Shown in pieces: positions 32,259 to 39,993 of a stretch of DNA of 64,000 nucleotides; the stretch's first letter is position 1, and each line of letters begins with the position of its first letter. The stretch is taken from NCBI GenBank assembly GCA_046331225.1, contig JAXLRF010000002.1:62001-126000 (forward strand). The letters run 5' to 3'. This stretch comes from VFMC01 sp046331225. Lineage in GTDB: Bacteria; Actinomycetota; Acidimicrobiia; Acidimicrobiales; Ilumatobacteraceae. A program made the translations under genes and the position numbers. The notes beneath the pieces are model-generated. The model did no database searches. It saw only the letters and a list, made by a program, of their open reading frames with translations, and was not told the origin of the DNA.

Positions 32259-32972
32259 GTGCACACCAGCGACATCGAGTACCACCACGACGGCACCCGC
32301 TACGTCGGCCACCTGGCCCTGCCCGACGGCGAGGATCCCGCCCCGGCCGTGCTGGTGTGCCACGAGGGCCCCGGCATCGACGACCACGCCCGCAACACCG
32401 CCGTGCGCCTGGCCGACCTCGGGTTCGCCGCCTTCGCCCTCGACTACCACGGCAACGGCGAGCGCCTCGACTTCTCGCAGGTGCGCGAACGCCTGGCCCC
32501 GCTGCGCGAATCGGCCGAGCGCACACGCGCCGTCGGTGGCGCCGGTCTGCAGGTGCTGCTCGACCAGCCACGCGTCGATCCGGCGCGTGTGGCCGCGATC
32601 GGGTTCTGCTTCGGCGGCACGATGGCGCTCGAACTGGCCCGCGATGGCCGAGCGTTGCAGGCCGTCGTCGGCTTCCACAGCGGGCTCGCCACGCCTCGCC
32701 CGGCCGAGGCCGGCGTGATGACCGCGAAGATCCTCGTGTGCATCGGCGCCGACGACCCGATGATCCCACCCGAACAGCGCGCCGCGTTCGAACAGGAGAT
32801 GCGCACGGCCGGCACCGACTGGCGGATCAACGTGTACGGCGGGGCGGTGCACAGCTTCACCAACCCCGACGCCGACCGGCTGGGCGTGCCCGGCATCGCC
32901 TACCACGAGCTCACCGCGCGCCGGTCGTGGGCCGCGATGCTCGACCTGTTCGACGAGGCCATCCCCCGGTGA
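32259..32972 (+). CDS. Dienelactone hydrolase family protein
   Basis: 237 residues from GTG 32259 (a GTG at 32250 adds three). Alpha/beta hydrolase with the DLH-type cysteine nucleophile Cys117 in GFCFGGTMALELA, an acidic residue in GADDPMIPP and His in GAVHSFTNPDA near the C-terminus. The family opens lactone rings or hydrolyses esters in the cytoplasm; the substrate is unknown. It is followed 7 bp later by the acetyltransferase-like gene and probably co-transcribed with it. Confidence 0.85.
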   Translation: MHTSDIEYHHDGTRYVGHLALPDGEDPAPAVLVCHEGPGIDDHARNTAVRLADLGFAAFALDYHGNGERLDFSQVRERLAPLRESAERTRAVGGAGLQVLLDQPRVDPARVAAIGFCFGGTMALELARDGRALQAVVGFHSGLATPRPAEAGVMTAKILVCIGADDPMIPPEQRAAFEQEMRTAGTDWRINVYGGAVHSFTNPDADRLGVPGIAYHELTARRSWAAMLDLFDEAIPR

Positions 32973-32979
32973 CCGCGCC

Positions 32980-33462
32980 GTGAGCTGGCCGACGATCGAT
33001 CCGGCCGACGTGCCGGCGGCGCCACACACGGCAACGCTGCGGCTCGAACCGCTGCACCCCCGCCACAACCGCCGCGACCACGCGGCCTGGATGTCGAGCA
33101 TCGACCACATCCACGCCACGCCCGGGTTCCAGCCCGGCGTGTGGGGCGGCGATTCGTGGCCCTACGAGATGGCGCTCGAGGCCAACCGGGCCGACCTCGA
33201 GATGCACTGGGACGAGTTCCGCCGTGGCGTCGCGTACGCCTACACCGTGCTCGACCCGCACACCGACGACGTGATCGGCTGCGTGTACATCGACCCCGAC
33301 GAAGCACCCCTCGGCCCCGACGGCGTGCGAGCCGACGCGATGGTGCGCAGCTGGGTACGTGCGAGCCACGCGCACCTCGACGGCGAACTGGCCCGCGTCG
33401 TCGGCGACTGGCTGGCGTCGTCGTGGCCGTTCGCCGGCGTGCGCTGGCCCGGCCGTCCCTGA
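32980..33462 (+). CDS. GNAT-like N-acetyltransferase family protein
   Basis: 160 residues from GTG 32980. ATLRLEPLHPRHNRRDHAAW at the start and YAYTVLDPHTDDVIGCVYIDPD in the middle (a strand with the GNAT-type V-G-x-x-Y pattern) suggest an acetyltransferase-like fold. The acetyl-CoA loop (Q/RxxGxG/A) is not clear, so activity is uncertain. It sits in a short operon behind the dienelactone hydrolase and converges with the gene at 33472. Confidence 0.6.
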   Translation: MSWPTIDPADVPAAPHTATLRLEPLHPRHNRRDHAAWMSSIDHIHATPGFQPGVWGGDSWPYEMALEANRADLEMHWDEFRRGVAYAYTVLDPHTDDVIGCVYIDPDEAPLGPDGVRADAMVRSWVRASHAHLDGELARVVGDWLASSWPFAGVRWPGRP

Positions 33463-33471
33463 CCGGCGGGC

Positions 33472-34287
33472 TCAGGCCGTGAGCTCGACCCCACCCAGCG
33501 GGGCGAGCGCCTCGACCAGGCGGGCGGCGCCGTCGGCGTCGGTGCCGGCGATCGTCATCACCCATCGGCCGAGCACGACGATGTGCTCCGTACCACCGGC
33601 ACCAGCCGCGGTGACGGCGGCGGTGTCGCGCCAGGCGCGGCTCGCGTACTCGCGGATGACGAGCTGCACGGTGGCGTCGCCGCCGGCGCACCCGGACGGG
33701 TTGAGCGCCACGCCGAAGCCGAACACGAACCCGTTCACGTGCGGGTCGGCCAGCGACGCCACCGAGCACATGCCGTAGCGCTCGGTGCCGATCACGTCGA
33801 ACACGTCGGCGTATCGCTGCGGTTCGAACGGCTCGTCGATCGACGGATCCTCGGTGCCGCCCTCGACGACGATCGTCGCGTCGTAGGGCCAGGTGCAGCC
33901 GGAGTCGACCAGACCGTCGGCCGCGAGCGGATCGAACATCATCATCGTGTTGTGGTACGCCTCGGCGTCGCACCCGGCGAGCACCTGGGTGTCGTGCCCC
34001 TCGTGACCTGCGGCTGCGTCGCCGGTGCCGGCATCGTCGGTGCCGTGGTCCTGGTGCGTCGTCGCCGACGAGCCGTCGTCGTCGCTGGTGATCGCGACCA
34101 CCACGAACCCGATCGCGGCCACCAGGCAGACAGCGACCGCGACGGCGGTGACGACGAGCCCGCGGCGAGGACGTCGCGGGCTGTCGGCGGGACGCTCGGC
34201 GGGACTCGTGGACGGCAGGTTCGACACGGTGGACGCAGTCTCGCGCACGACACTCCGGACGTCCGGGCAGCGGTCAAGGAGGCTCAC
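33472..34287 (-). CDS. Predicted single-pass exported protein of unknown function
   Basis: 271 residues from GTG 34287. A basic proline-rich N-terminus is followed by one membrane helix (GLVVTAVAVAVCLVAAIGFV, about residues 43-63), an Asp/His-rich linker (TTHQDHGTDDAGTGDAAAGHEGHD) shown here as its composition only, and an extracytoplasmic domain with four spaced cysteines (AGCDAEAY, SGCTWPYD, YGMCSV, PSGCAGG) that could form two disulfides. I do not recognise the family. An 11 bp direct repeat lies just upstream of the start. Confidence 0.65.
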   Translation of the reverse strand: MSLLDRCPDVRSVVRETASTVSNLPSTSPAERPADSPRRPRRGLVVTAVAVAVCLVAAIGFVVVAITSDDDGSSATTHQDHGTDDAGTGDAAAGHEGHDTQVLAGCDAEAYHNTMMMFDPLAADGLVDSGCTWPYDATIVVEGGTEDPSIDEPFEPQRYADVFDVIGTERYGMCSVASLADPHVNGFVFGFGVALNPSGCAGGDATVQLVIREYASRAWRDTAAVTAAGAGGTEHIVVLGRWVMTIAGTDADGAARLVEALAPLGGVELTA

Positions 34288-34292
34288 CGGGT

Positions 34293-34312
34293 TCTTGACC
34301 GGATCTTGACCG
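34293..34312 (-). promoter_or_regulatory. 11 bp-phased direct repeat upstream of the exported protein
   Basis: TCTTGACCG occurs at 34293-34301 and again at 34304-34312, exactly one helical turn apart, 6 bp before GTG 34287. Direct repeats at 11 bp are typical OmpR-family response-regulator sites. The position would overlap the promoter or transcription start. Confidence 0.4.
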
Positions 34313-34358
34313 ACGGAGCTGGCGCGGCCTTCGTGCGCACCGGACAGTGAGGATCACT

Positions 34359-34733
34359 ATGCGAATCGAAGGCATCCCCGAAGTGTCAGCTCCCCAGCTG
34401 ACCGGCAATGCGTTCGAGCAGCATGCGCCCGTTCGGACGGCGACGACCCAGCGGACCGCACGTCCTGCTCAGAACGTCAACCCCACGACCGAGGCTCCGG
34501 CCGATGCGGTCGTCGACGTACACGACAGTGCGGCGGCGTCCTCCTCGGGCCAGGAGGTCGAGTTCAAAGTTCCGCATCGCGTCATTCCCGCAGGCCAGCA
34601 GCAGTCGGGCGTGATCGATCGGGACGGCGACGGCATGATCACCTTGAGCGATCTGCCGTTCGACTACTTCCAGATCTCGCGCCAGGCGAACCGGAAGTTC
34701 ATCACCCCGCCCTCCACCGACATCCCGTTCTGA
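34359..34733 (+). CDS. Small protein with a single EF-hand-like loop
   Basis: 124 residues from ATG 34359, with GTGAGG 8 bp upstream. The first 80 residues are polar and Pro/Thr/Ala-rich, probably disordered. Residues about 88-100 (DRDGDGMITLSD) form a canonical 12-residue EF-hand Ca-binding loop with acidic residues at 1, 3, 5 and 12. No signal peptide is evident. The function is unknown. It lies 61 bp upstream of the hybrid sensor kinase gene and might be co-regulated with it. Confidence 0.6.
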   Translation: MRIEGIPEVSAPQLTGNAFEQHAPVRTATTQRTARPAQNVNPTTEAPADAVVDVHDSAAASSSGQEVEFKVPHRVIPAGQQQSGVIDRDGDGMITLSDLPFDYFQISRQANRKFITPPSTDIPF

Positions 34734-34794
34734 CCCGACCCGGCGAGGGGCGGTCCCGACACGCACCCGCTCGGGTGTGGTCTGATGTGGGCCC

Positions 34795-37128
34795 ATGGAC
34801 GACCGTTTCGCCGACCAGGCGATGCTCGACGCCCTGCCGTTCCCGTTCAGCGTGTGGGAAGCCATCCGCGTCGACGGCGAGATCGTCGACTTCCGCTGCC
34901 TCGAGTCGAACAGCACCGCCGACGATCGCATCGGCGCGCTGCTGACCGGCCGCACCCGGCTCGCCGGCCTGCGCTACAACGAGCGGTTCGCAGGACTGGC
35001 CGACGCGATCCCGTGGCACGAGTTCGTCGAGGTGGTCGAACAGCGCAACGTCAAGACCATCGAGGCCGCGGCGCCTGGTTATCCCGACACCTGGTTCGAG
35101 AACGTCAGCGCCCCGTTCGGCGACGGCTTCGTCAACTTCGTCCGCGACATCTCGAAGCGGCGACGGATGATGCGGGCGCTCGCCTCGAACGAGGAGCTGT
35201 TCCGATCGACGATGGACGCGCTCGCGGATGCCGTGTTCCTGGCCGATCCCGTGCGCGACGAGCGGTCCGGCATCGTCGACCTGCGGTTGCGCTACTGCAA
35301 CGAGGCCGCCGGGCGGATGCTCGCCACCACGTCCGAGGAGCTGCTCGACCGGCTGTGCAGCGAGGTGTTCCCCGACGAGATCGCCGGCCGATGCCTGCAG
35401 GACGTCGCCACGTCGGGTGTCGCCACCCGGTTCGAGATCCCGTGGATCGACCACCCGCCGCTGCGAGGTTCGTTCGAGGTCGATGCGCGGCCCGTGGGCG
35501 AGGGGCTCGTGATCGTCGCCCACGACGTCACCGACCGCGTGGTCGCCGAGCAGCAGGCCCGCGAGAGCGAGCGCCTGTACCGCCTGCTGGCCGACCATGC
35601 CGGCGACGTGGTGATCGCCGCGAAGCACGGGCTGGTGCAGTGGGCCGCGCCGTCGCTCGAACGGCTGCTCGGGTGGACCTTCGACGACGTCGCCGGCCGG
35701 ACGGCGCTCGACTTCGTGCACCCCGACGAGCACGACATCGTCGACAACGCCACGTTCAGCGCCTCGTACACCACGCGCAGCCGTGTGCGCCTGCGACAGA
35801 AGGACGGCACCTGGCGGTGGGTCGACCTGCTCGCCCGCATCGCCGGTCCCGATGATCAGCCCGAGCACCCGCTCGTGATCACGATCATCGACGCCCAGGC
35901 CGAGGTCGAGGCTCGCGACGCACTGCAGCGCGCCGAGCTCGAGCGCCTGCACCTCGACGAGCGCGTCCGTGAAGCGGCTCGACTCGAGAGCCTGTCGCAG
36001 CTGGCGGGCGGGGTCGCGCACGACTTCAACAACCTGCTCGTCGGCATCCTCGGCAACGCGGAGCTGGCCCTGCAGGACCTGCCGTCGTCGTCGCCCTTGC
36101 GCAGCCGACTCGTGTCGCTGTCGGCAGCGGCACAGCGCGCCGCCGAGCTCACCCGGCAGCTGCTCGACTTCACCGGCCGTCAACCGCGCGAGCACGTCGC
36201 GCTCGACCCGGCACCGATCATCGCCGACACGATCGACCTTGCGCATTCGCTCATGTCGAAGGAGGTGACGATCGGGTTCTCCACCGATCAGAGGTCGAGG
36301 GGCGTGTTCGGCGACCGGAGCCAGCTGCAGCAGGTGGTGATGAACCTGCTGATGAACGCGGGCGAGGCGGTCGACGCACACGCCGGGCACATCCACGTGT
36401 CGCTCGCGCTGGTCGAGATCACCGACGACCCCGACGTGCGGCCCGGCGAGTACGTGTCGATCGAGGTCACCGACGACGGGCGCGGCATCGACGGCGAACA
36501 GCTGCGGCGCATCTTCGATCCGTTCTTCACCACGCGTTCCGACGGCCGTGGGCTCGGGCTCGCCGTGGTGAGCGGGATCGTGCGCGCTCACCAGGGCACG
36601 GTGCGCGTGCGCAGCGAGCTCGGACAGGGCACGACGTTCACGGTGCTGCTGCCCGCCACCGACCTGCCCGATCCGGTGCCGTCCACCTCGACCAGCTTCC
36701 GCTTGCACCGTCAGCCGACGGTGATGGTGGTCGACGACGACGACCAGGTGCGCGACATCGTCGGCGACGTGTTGCGCCGCGCCGGGTTCCAGGTGATCGC
36801 GGTGGCCCGCGGACGTGAAGCCATCGGGCTGTTCGCCACCCGACACGCCACCATCGACTGTGTCGTGCTCGACCTCACGATGCCCGACCTCACGGGCGAC
36901 GAGGTGATGGTGGTGCTGCGTGCCGTGGCGCCGAACGTGCCGATCGTGCTGATCAGCGGCTACCTCGGCAGCGACCCCGTGCGCGAGGCGGCCACGATGA
37001 AGGCGACCGACTTCGTGCAGAAGCCCTTCCTGCCCGACGACCTCGTCGACGCGGTGCGACGCTCGTTGCACCAGACCCCGTTCCAGGGGCCGTACGAGGT
37101 GGACTACGGCAACGATGGGCGCGACTGA
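34795..37128 (+). CDS. Hybrid sensor histidine kinase with PAS domains and receiver
   Basis: 777 residues with no membrane helix. Two to three PAS-like domains fill residues 1-380 (the clearest is YRLLADHAGDVVIAAKHGLVQ). The HisKA domain has the phospho-acceptor His409 in LAGGVAHDFNNLL, and the HATPase part has NLLMNAGEAVDAH and SDGRGLGLAVVSGI. A C-terminal receiver starts VMVVDDDDQ, with phospho-Asp693 in VVLDLTMPDLTG and Lys in FVQKPF. It is a soluble NtrB/FixL-like cytoplasmic sensor that can phosphorylate its own receiver; no separate response regulator adjoins it. Its last 14 bases overlap the next gene. Confidence 0.88.
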   Translation: MDDRFADQAMLDALPFPFSVWEAIRVDGEIVDFRCLESNSTADDRIGALLTGRTRLAGLRYNERFAGLADAIPWHEFVEVVEQRNVKTIEAAAPGYPDTWFENVSAPFGDGFVNFVRDISKRRRMMRALASNEELFRSTMDALADAVFLADPVRDERSGIVDLRLRYCNEAAGRMLATTSEELLDRLCSEVFPDEIAGRCLQDVATSGVATRFEIPWIDHPPLRGSFEVDARPVGEGLVIVAHDVTDRVVAEQQARESERLYRLLADHAGDVVIAAKHGLVQWAAPSLERLLGWTFDDVAGRTALDFVHPDEHDIVDNATFSASYTTRSRVRLRQKDGTWRWVDLLARIAGPDDQPEHPLVITIIDAQAEVEARDALQRAELERLHLDERVREAARLESLSQLAGGVAHDFNNLLVGILGNAELALQDLPSSSPLRSRLVSLSAAAQRAAELTRQLLDFTGRQPREHVALDPAPIIADTIDLAHSLMSKEVTIGFSTDQRSRGVFGDRSQLQQVVMNLLMNAGEAVDAHAGHIHVSLALVEITDDPDVRPGEYVSIEVTDDGRGIDGEQLRRIFDPFFTTRSDGRGLGLAVVSGIVRAHQGTVRVRSELGQGTTFTVLLPATDLPDPVPSTSTSFRLHRQPTVMVVDDDDQVRDIVGDVLRRAGFQVIAVARGREAIGLFATRHATIDCVVLDLTMPDLTGDEVMVVLRAVAPNVPIVLISGYLGSDPVREAATMKATDFVQKPFLPDDLVDAVRRSLHQTPFQGPYEVDYGNDGRD

Positions 37129-38992
37129 CACGGGTCGACGGCCGGCGCGACGCACCGTCGCCGCGGCCGCGGCGCTCGCCACGGTGACGCTGCTGGCGCT
37201 CCCGTCGTCGGCTGCACACGCGTCGGCGCGCAGCGAGGCACCCACACCCGAGGAGCAGCTGGCCGAGCGCTACGCGCCGGTGATGATGCCGCGCTCGCAG
37301 AGCACGAGGTGCGGTGGCGGCGAGCCCTACCAGCCGATCGACGTCGACGCCCTGTGGGGCCGGCCCGAGGTGGTGCTGCGCACGCCCGACGGCACGATCA
37401 CCGCACCGACCGCCGAGCAGCTGGCGGCTGCCGGTCCGGACGCGCACCTCGACCTGCCGGGCAACGCGCTGCGGCCCGGCTGCGACTACGAGCGGTTCGA
37501 GGACGCCCTCGGCGTCACCGCCACGGTGTACGCGCACGTGCTGCCCGATGGTGCGGGCGGGACGGCCGTGCAGTACTGGATGTTCTACGTCTACAACGAC
37601 TGGAACGACCGTCACGAAGGCGACTGGGAGATGATCCAGTTGCTGTTCGAGGCGCCCGACGCGACCGCAGCCCTCGCGTCCGAGCCCGACGTGGTTGCCT
37701 ACGCACAGCACGAGGGCGCCGAGCTCTCGCACTGGGACGACGGCCCGCTGCAGCTGGTCGACGGCACGCACCCGCTGGTGTTCCCTGGTCAGGGCAGCCA
37801 CGCCGCGTACTTCGAGTCGGACGAGTGGTTCGGCAAGAGCGCTCAGAGCGGCTTCGGCTGCGACGACACCAGCTCGCCCAACACCGAGCTGCGGCCCCAG
37901 GTGATCCTACTCGACGACGCCGCCCCGCCGACGTGGTTGGCCTACGAAGGGCGGTGGGGCGAACGGCAGCCGTCGTTCAACAACGGCCCGACCGGCCCCG
38001 CGACCAAGGAGAAGTGGCGTTCACCGCGAGAGTGGGTGGAGCGCGAGGGACGGTGGGGCGCGGTCCCGTTGCCCGCCGGTGGCTCGAAGGTGACGGACTT
38101 CTTCTGCACCGTCACCGCCGCCGGCTCGCAGGTGATGTTCCGTGCGATCGACCAGCCGTGGGTGGTCGCCGGTGCTGCATTGCTCGTGGTGGCCTTCCTC
38201 GGATGGCTCGCGTGGCGCACCCGCTGGTCGCCGGTGGTGCTGCCCCCGAGCGATCAGCCGCGTCGTGGCGGGCAGATGCTGCGCACGGCGTGGCGCGTGG
38301 TGCGTCGCGAGCCGTTGCGGTTCGCGCAGCTCGGGCTGCTGCTCCCGGTCGCAGGCGTGCTCGCGACGGTCGTGCAGGCACTGGTGTTCGCGGTCACCGG
38401 GTTCGGCGCGCTCGAGGGCGTGCTCGGCCGCGAGTCGGTGTTCGGCGGTCTGCTCGCGAGCGGCATCGGCCTCGCGATCCTGGGTCCTGCCACCGCGCTG
38501 GTCGCGGTGACCGCGATGGAGGCCGTGCGCCACCCCGGGACCCAACGGCCAGGCGTCCGCGAATTGGTGTCCACCGCACGGCAGCGCACCCGGGCGATCG
38601 TCACCCAGATCGTCCTGGCGGCGGGCGTCGCGGTCGGCCTGCTCGTCACGCCCCTGCTCCCACTCGGTCTGTGGTGGCAGGCGCGCAGCGCGGTGGCGGT
38701 GCCGGCGGCCATCGACGGTCCGCAACCGTTCGCGCACAGCGCCGAGCTCACCCGGCACCACCGCGTGCGCGCGCTCGGCCTCACGTGGATCTCGGCACTG
38801 ATCGGCGTGTTCGCACCGCTGCTCGTGGGCTTGTCGGTGCTGCTGTTGAGCGACCGGTCGTTCACCTTCGTCAATCTCGTCGCCGGCGTCGTGGGCCTGT
38901 TCACCGTGCCGCTCGCCGGCGTCGTCGGTCAACTGCAGTACGACGACCTGACGGTGCGCGCGACCGCCGCGAGCTCGACGACGCCCACCTGA
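37115..38992 (+). CDS. Vps62-like exported domain fused to a six-helix membrane domain
   Basis: 625 residues. A Sec-type signal peptide (residues 1-36) leads into a Vps62-type domain with the hallmark YNDWNDRHEGDWEMIQLLF and AYAQHEGAE (residues about 45-330). A membrane helix follows at about 345-365, then a cytoplasmic stretch and five further helices (380-610) resembling the membrane domain seen beside glycerophosphodiesterases. The role is unknown; Vps62-like domains are linked to membrane or polysaccharide interactions. It overlaps the sensor kinase by 14 bases, so the two are probably translated together. Confidence 0.7.
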   Translation: MGATDTGRRPARRTVAAAAALATVTLLALPSSAAHASARSEAPTPEEQLAERYAPVMMPRSQSTRCGGGEPYQPIDVDALWGRPEVVLRTPDGTITAPTAEQLAAAGPDAHLDLPGNALRPGCDYERFEDALGVTATVYAHVLPDGAGGTAVQYWMFYVYNDWNDRHEGDWEMIQLLFEAPDATAALASEPDVVAYAQHEGAELSHWDDGPLQLVDGTHPLVFPGQGSHAAYFESDEWFGKSAQSGFGCDDTSSPNTELRPQVILLDDAAPPTWLAYEGRWGERQPSFNNGPTGPATKEKWRSPREWVEREGRWGAVPLPAGGSKVTDFFCTVTAAGSQVMFRAIDQPWVVAGAALLVVAFLGWLAWRTRWSPVVLPPSDQPRRGGQMLRTAWRVVRREPLRFAQLGLLLPVAGVLATVVQALVFAVTGFGALEGVLGRESVFGGLLASGIGLAILGPATALVAVTAMEAVRHPGTQRPGVRELVSTARQRTRAIVTQIVLAAGVAVGLLVTPLLPLGLWWQARSAVAVPAAIDGPQPFAHSAELTRHHRVRALGLTWISALIGVFAPLLVGLSVLLLSDRSFTFVNLVAGVVGLFTVPLAGVVGQLQYDDLTVRATAASSTTPT

Positions 38993-39017
38993 CGACGCGT
39001 CGGCGCCGTCAGGCGCC

Positions 39018-39926
39018 TCAGGACGTCGGCACGCCGAGCCAGTGGGTGAGCACCTCGGCCGCCACACGGTCGGGATCGACCTGCACCGCGCTGTGGCCGA
39101 GGCCGTCGAGGTGCACGTGCGACGCGTCGGGCACGAGCCGCAGCACCACCTCGGCCATCTGCCGGTAGATGGGCTGCGAGTGCTCGGTGGTCACCACGCG
39201 CGTGGGTGTCGTGACACGACGCAGTGCGTCGAACGGGTGCGGCTCGACAGCGAATGCATAGGTGCCCTCCATCGCCGCGAAGATCCGGCGCAGCATCGCG
39301 ACCTCGTGGTCGGGTGTGCAGCGCAGCACGACCGAGCCGTCGTCCTCCTCGGCGAAGCCCCCTTCGACGAAGGCTGCGAGCAGGTCGGGCCGCCACCCGG
39401 CGAAGGCGCCGCGACCCGTGTAGCGCTCCACCACCTCGGCCCGGCTGGTGAAGCGGGCCCGTCGGCGAGCAAAGGTCGTGAGCGCCTCGGCGTGGTACGG
39501 CGCCATGTCGGCACGCACGCCGGGCGCAGCGGGGTCCATCGCCGTCGGCTCGATGACGAACATCGCTCGGAAGGCATCGGGGCGCTGCACCGAGGCGAGC
39601 AGCAGGTCGGTCGCGCCCGCACTGTGGCCCACTGCGTACGCGTCGCGCAGGTCGAGCGCGTCGATCACGGCGACGGCGTCGCGGGCGAAATCGGCGAAGT
39701 CGTAGGCGTCGTCAGGCGCGGCGCTGAGGCCGTGACCGCGCCGGTCGATCGAGCAGATCTCGAAGTCGTCGGCCAGCACCTCGGCGACGCCGCGCCACGT
39801 CCCGGCGCAGAAGCCGGTGCCGTGGGTCATCAGCACCACCGGCCGACCGTCGGCACGGCGGCGGTGCACGGCGACGTGGCCGGCGTCGGTGGCGACGCTC
39901 AGCACCTCGTCGAACGACCCCGTCAC
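39018..39926 (-). CDS. Alpha/beta-fold hydrolase
   Basis: 302 residues from GTG 39926. The oxyanion region is MTHGTGFCAGTW, the nucleophile Ser is in VGHSAGATD, a likely acid lies after VVTTEHSQ, and the catalytic His is in DGLGHSAVQ near the C-terminus. The motif IDRRGHGLS is typical of esterases and lipases of the epoxide hydrolase branch. Cytoplasmic, substrate unknown. It diverges from the AI-2E-type permease gene with 67 bp between starts. Confidence 0.83.
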   Translation of the reverse strand: MTGSFDEVLSVATDAGHVAVHRRRADGRPVVLMTHGTGFCAGTWRGVAEVLADDFEICSIDRRGHGLSAAPDDAYDFADFARDAVAVIDALDLRDAYAVGHSAGATDLLLASVQRPDAFRAMFVIEPTAMDPAAPGVRADMAPYHAEALTTFARRRARFTSRAEVVERYTGRGAFAGWRPDLLAAFVEGGFAEEDDGSVVLRCTPDHEVAMLRRIFAAMEGTYAFAVEPHPFDALRRVTTPTRVVTTEHSQPIYRQMAEVVLRLVPDASHVHLDGLGHSAVQVDPDRVAAEVLTHWLGVPTS

Positions 39927-39993
39927 GGTTCGAGCTTGGCAGATCACACGATGTCGCGGCTCGCCGTTCACCCAGCCGGGTAGAGGCGTCATC

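Noticed and set aside
28725..33119. A very long minus-strand open frame of over 1400 codons
   Set aside because: Only its last 206 codons (the sigma factor) look like protein; the rest is antisense to four clear plus-strand genes, an effect of high GC.
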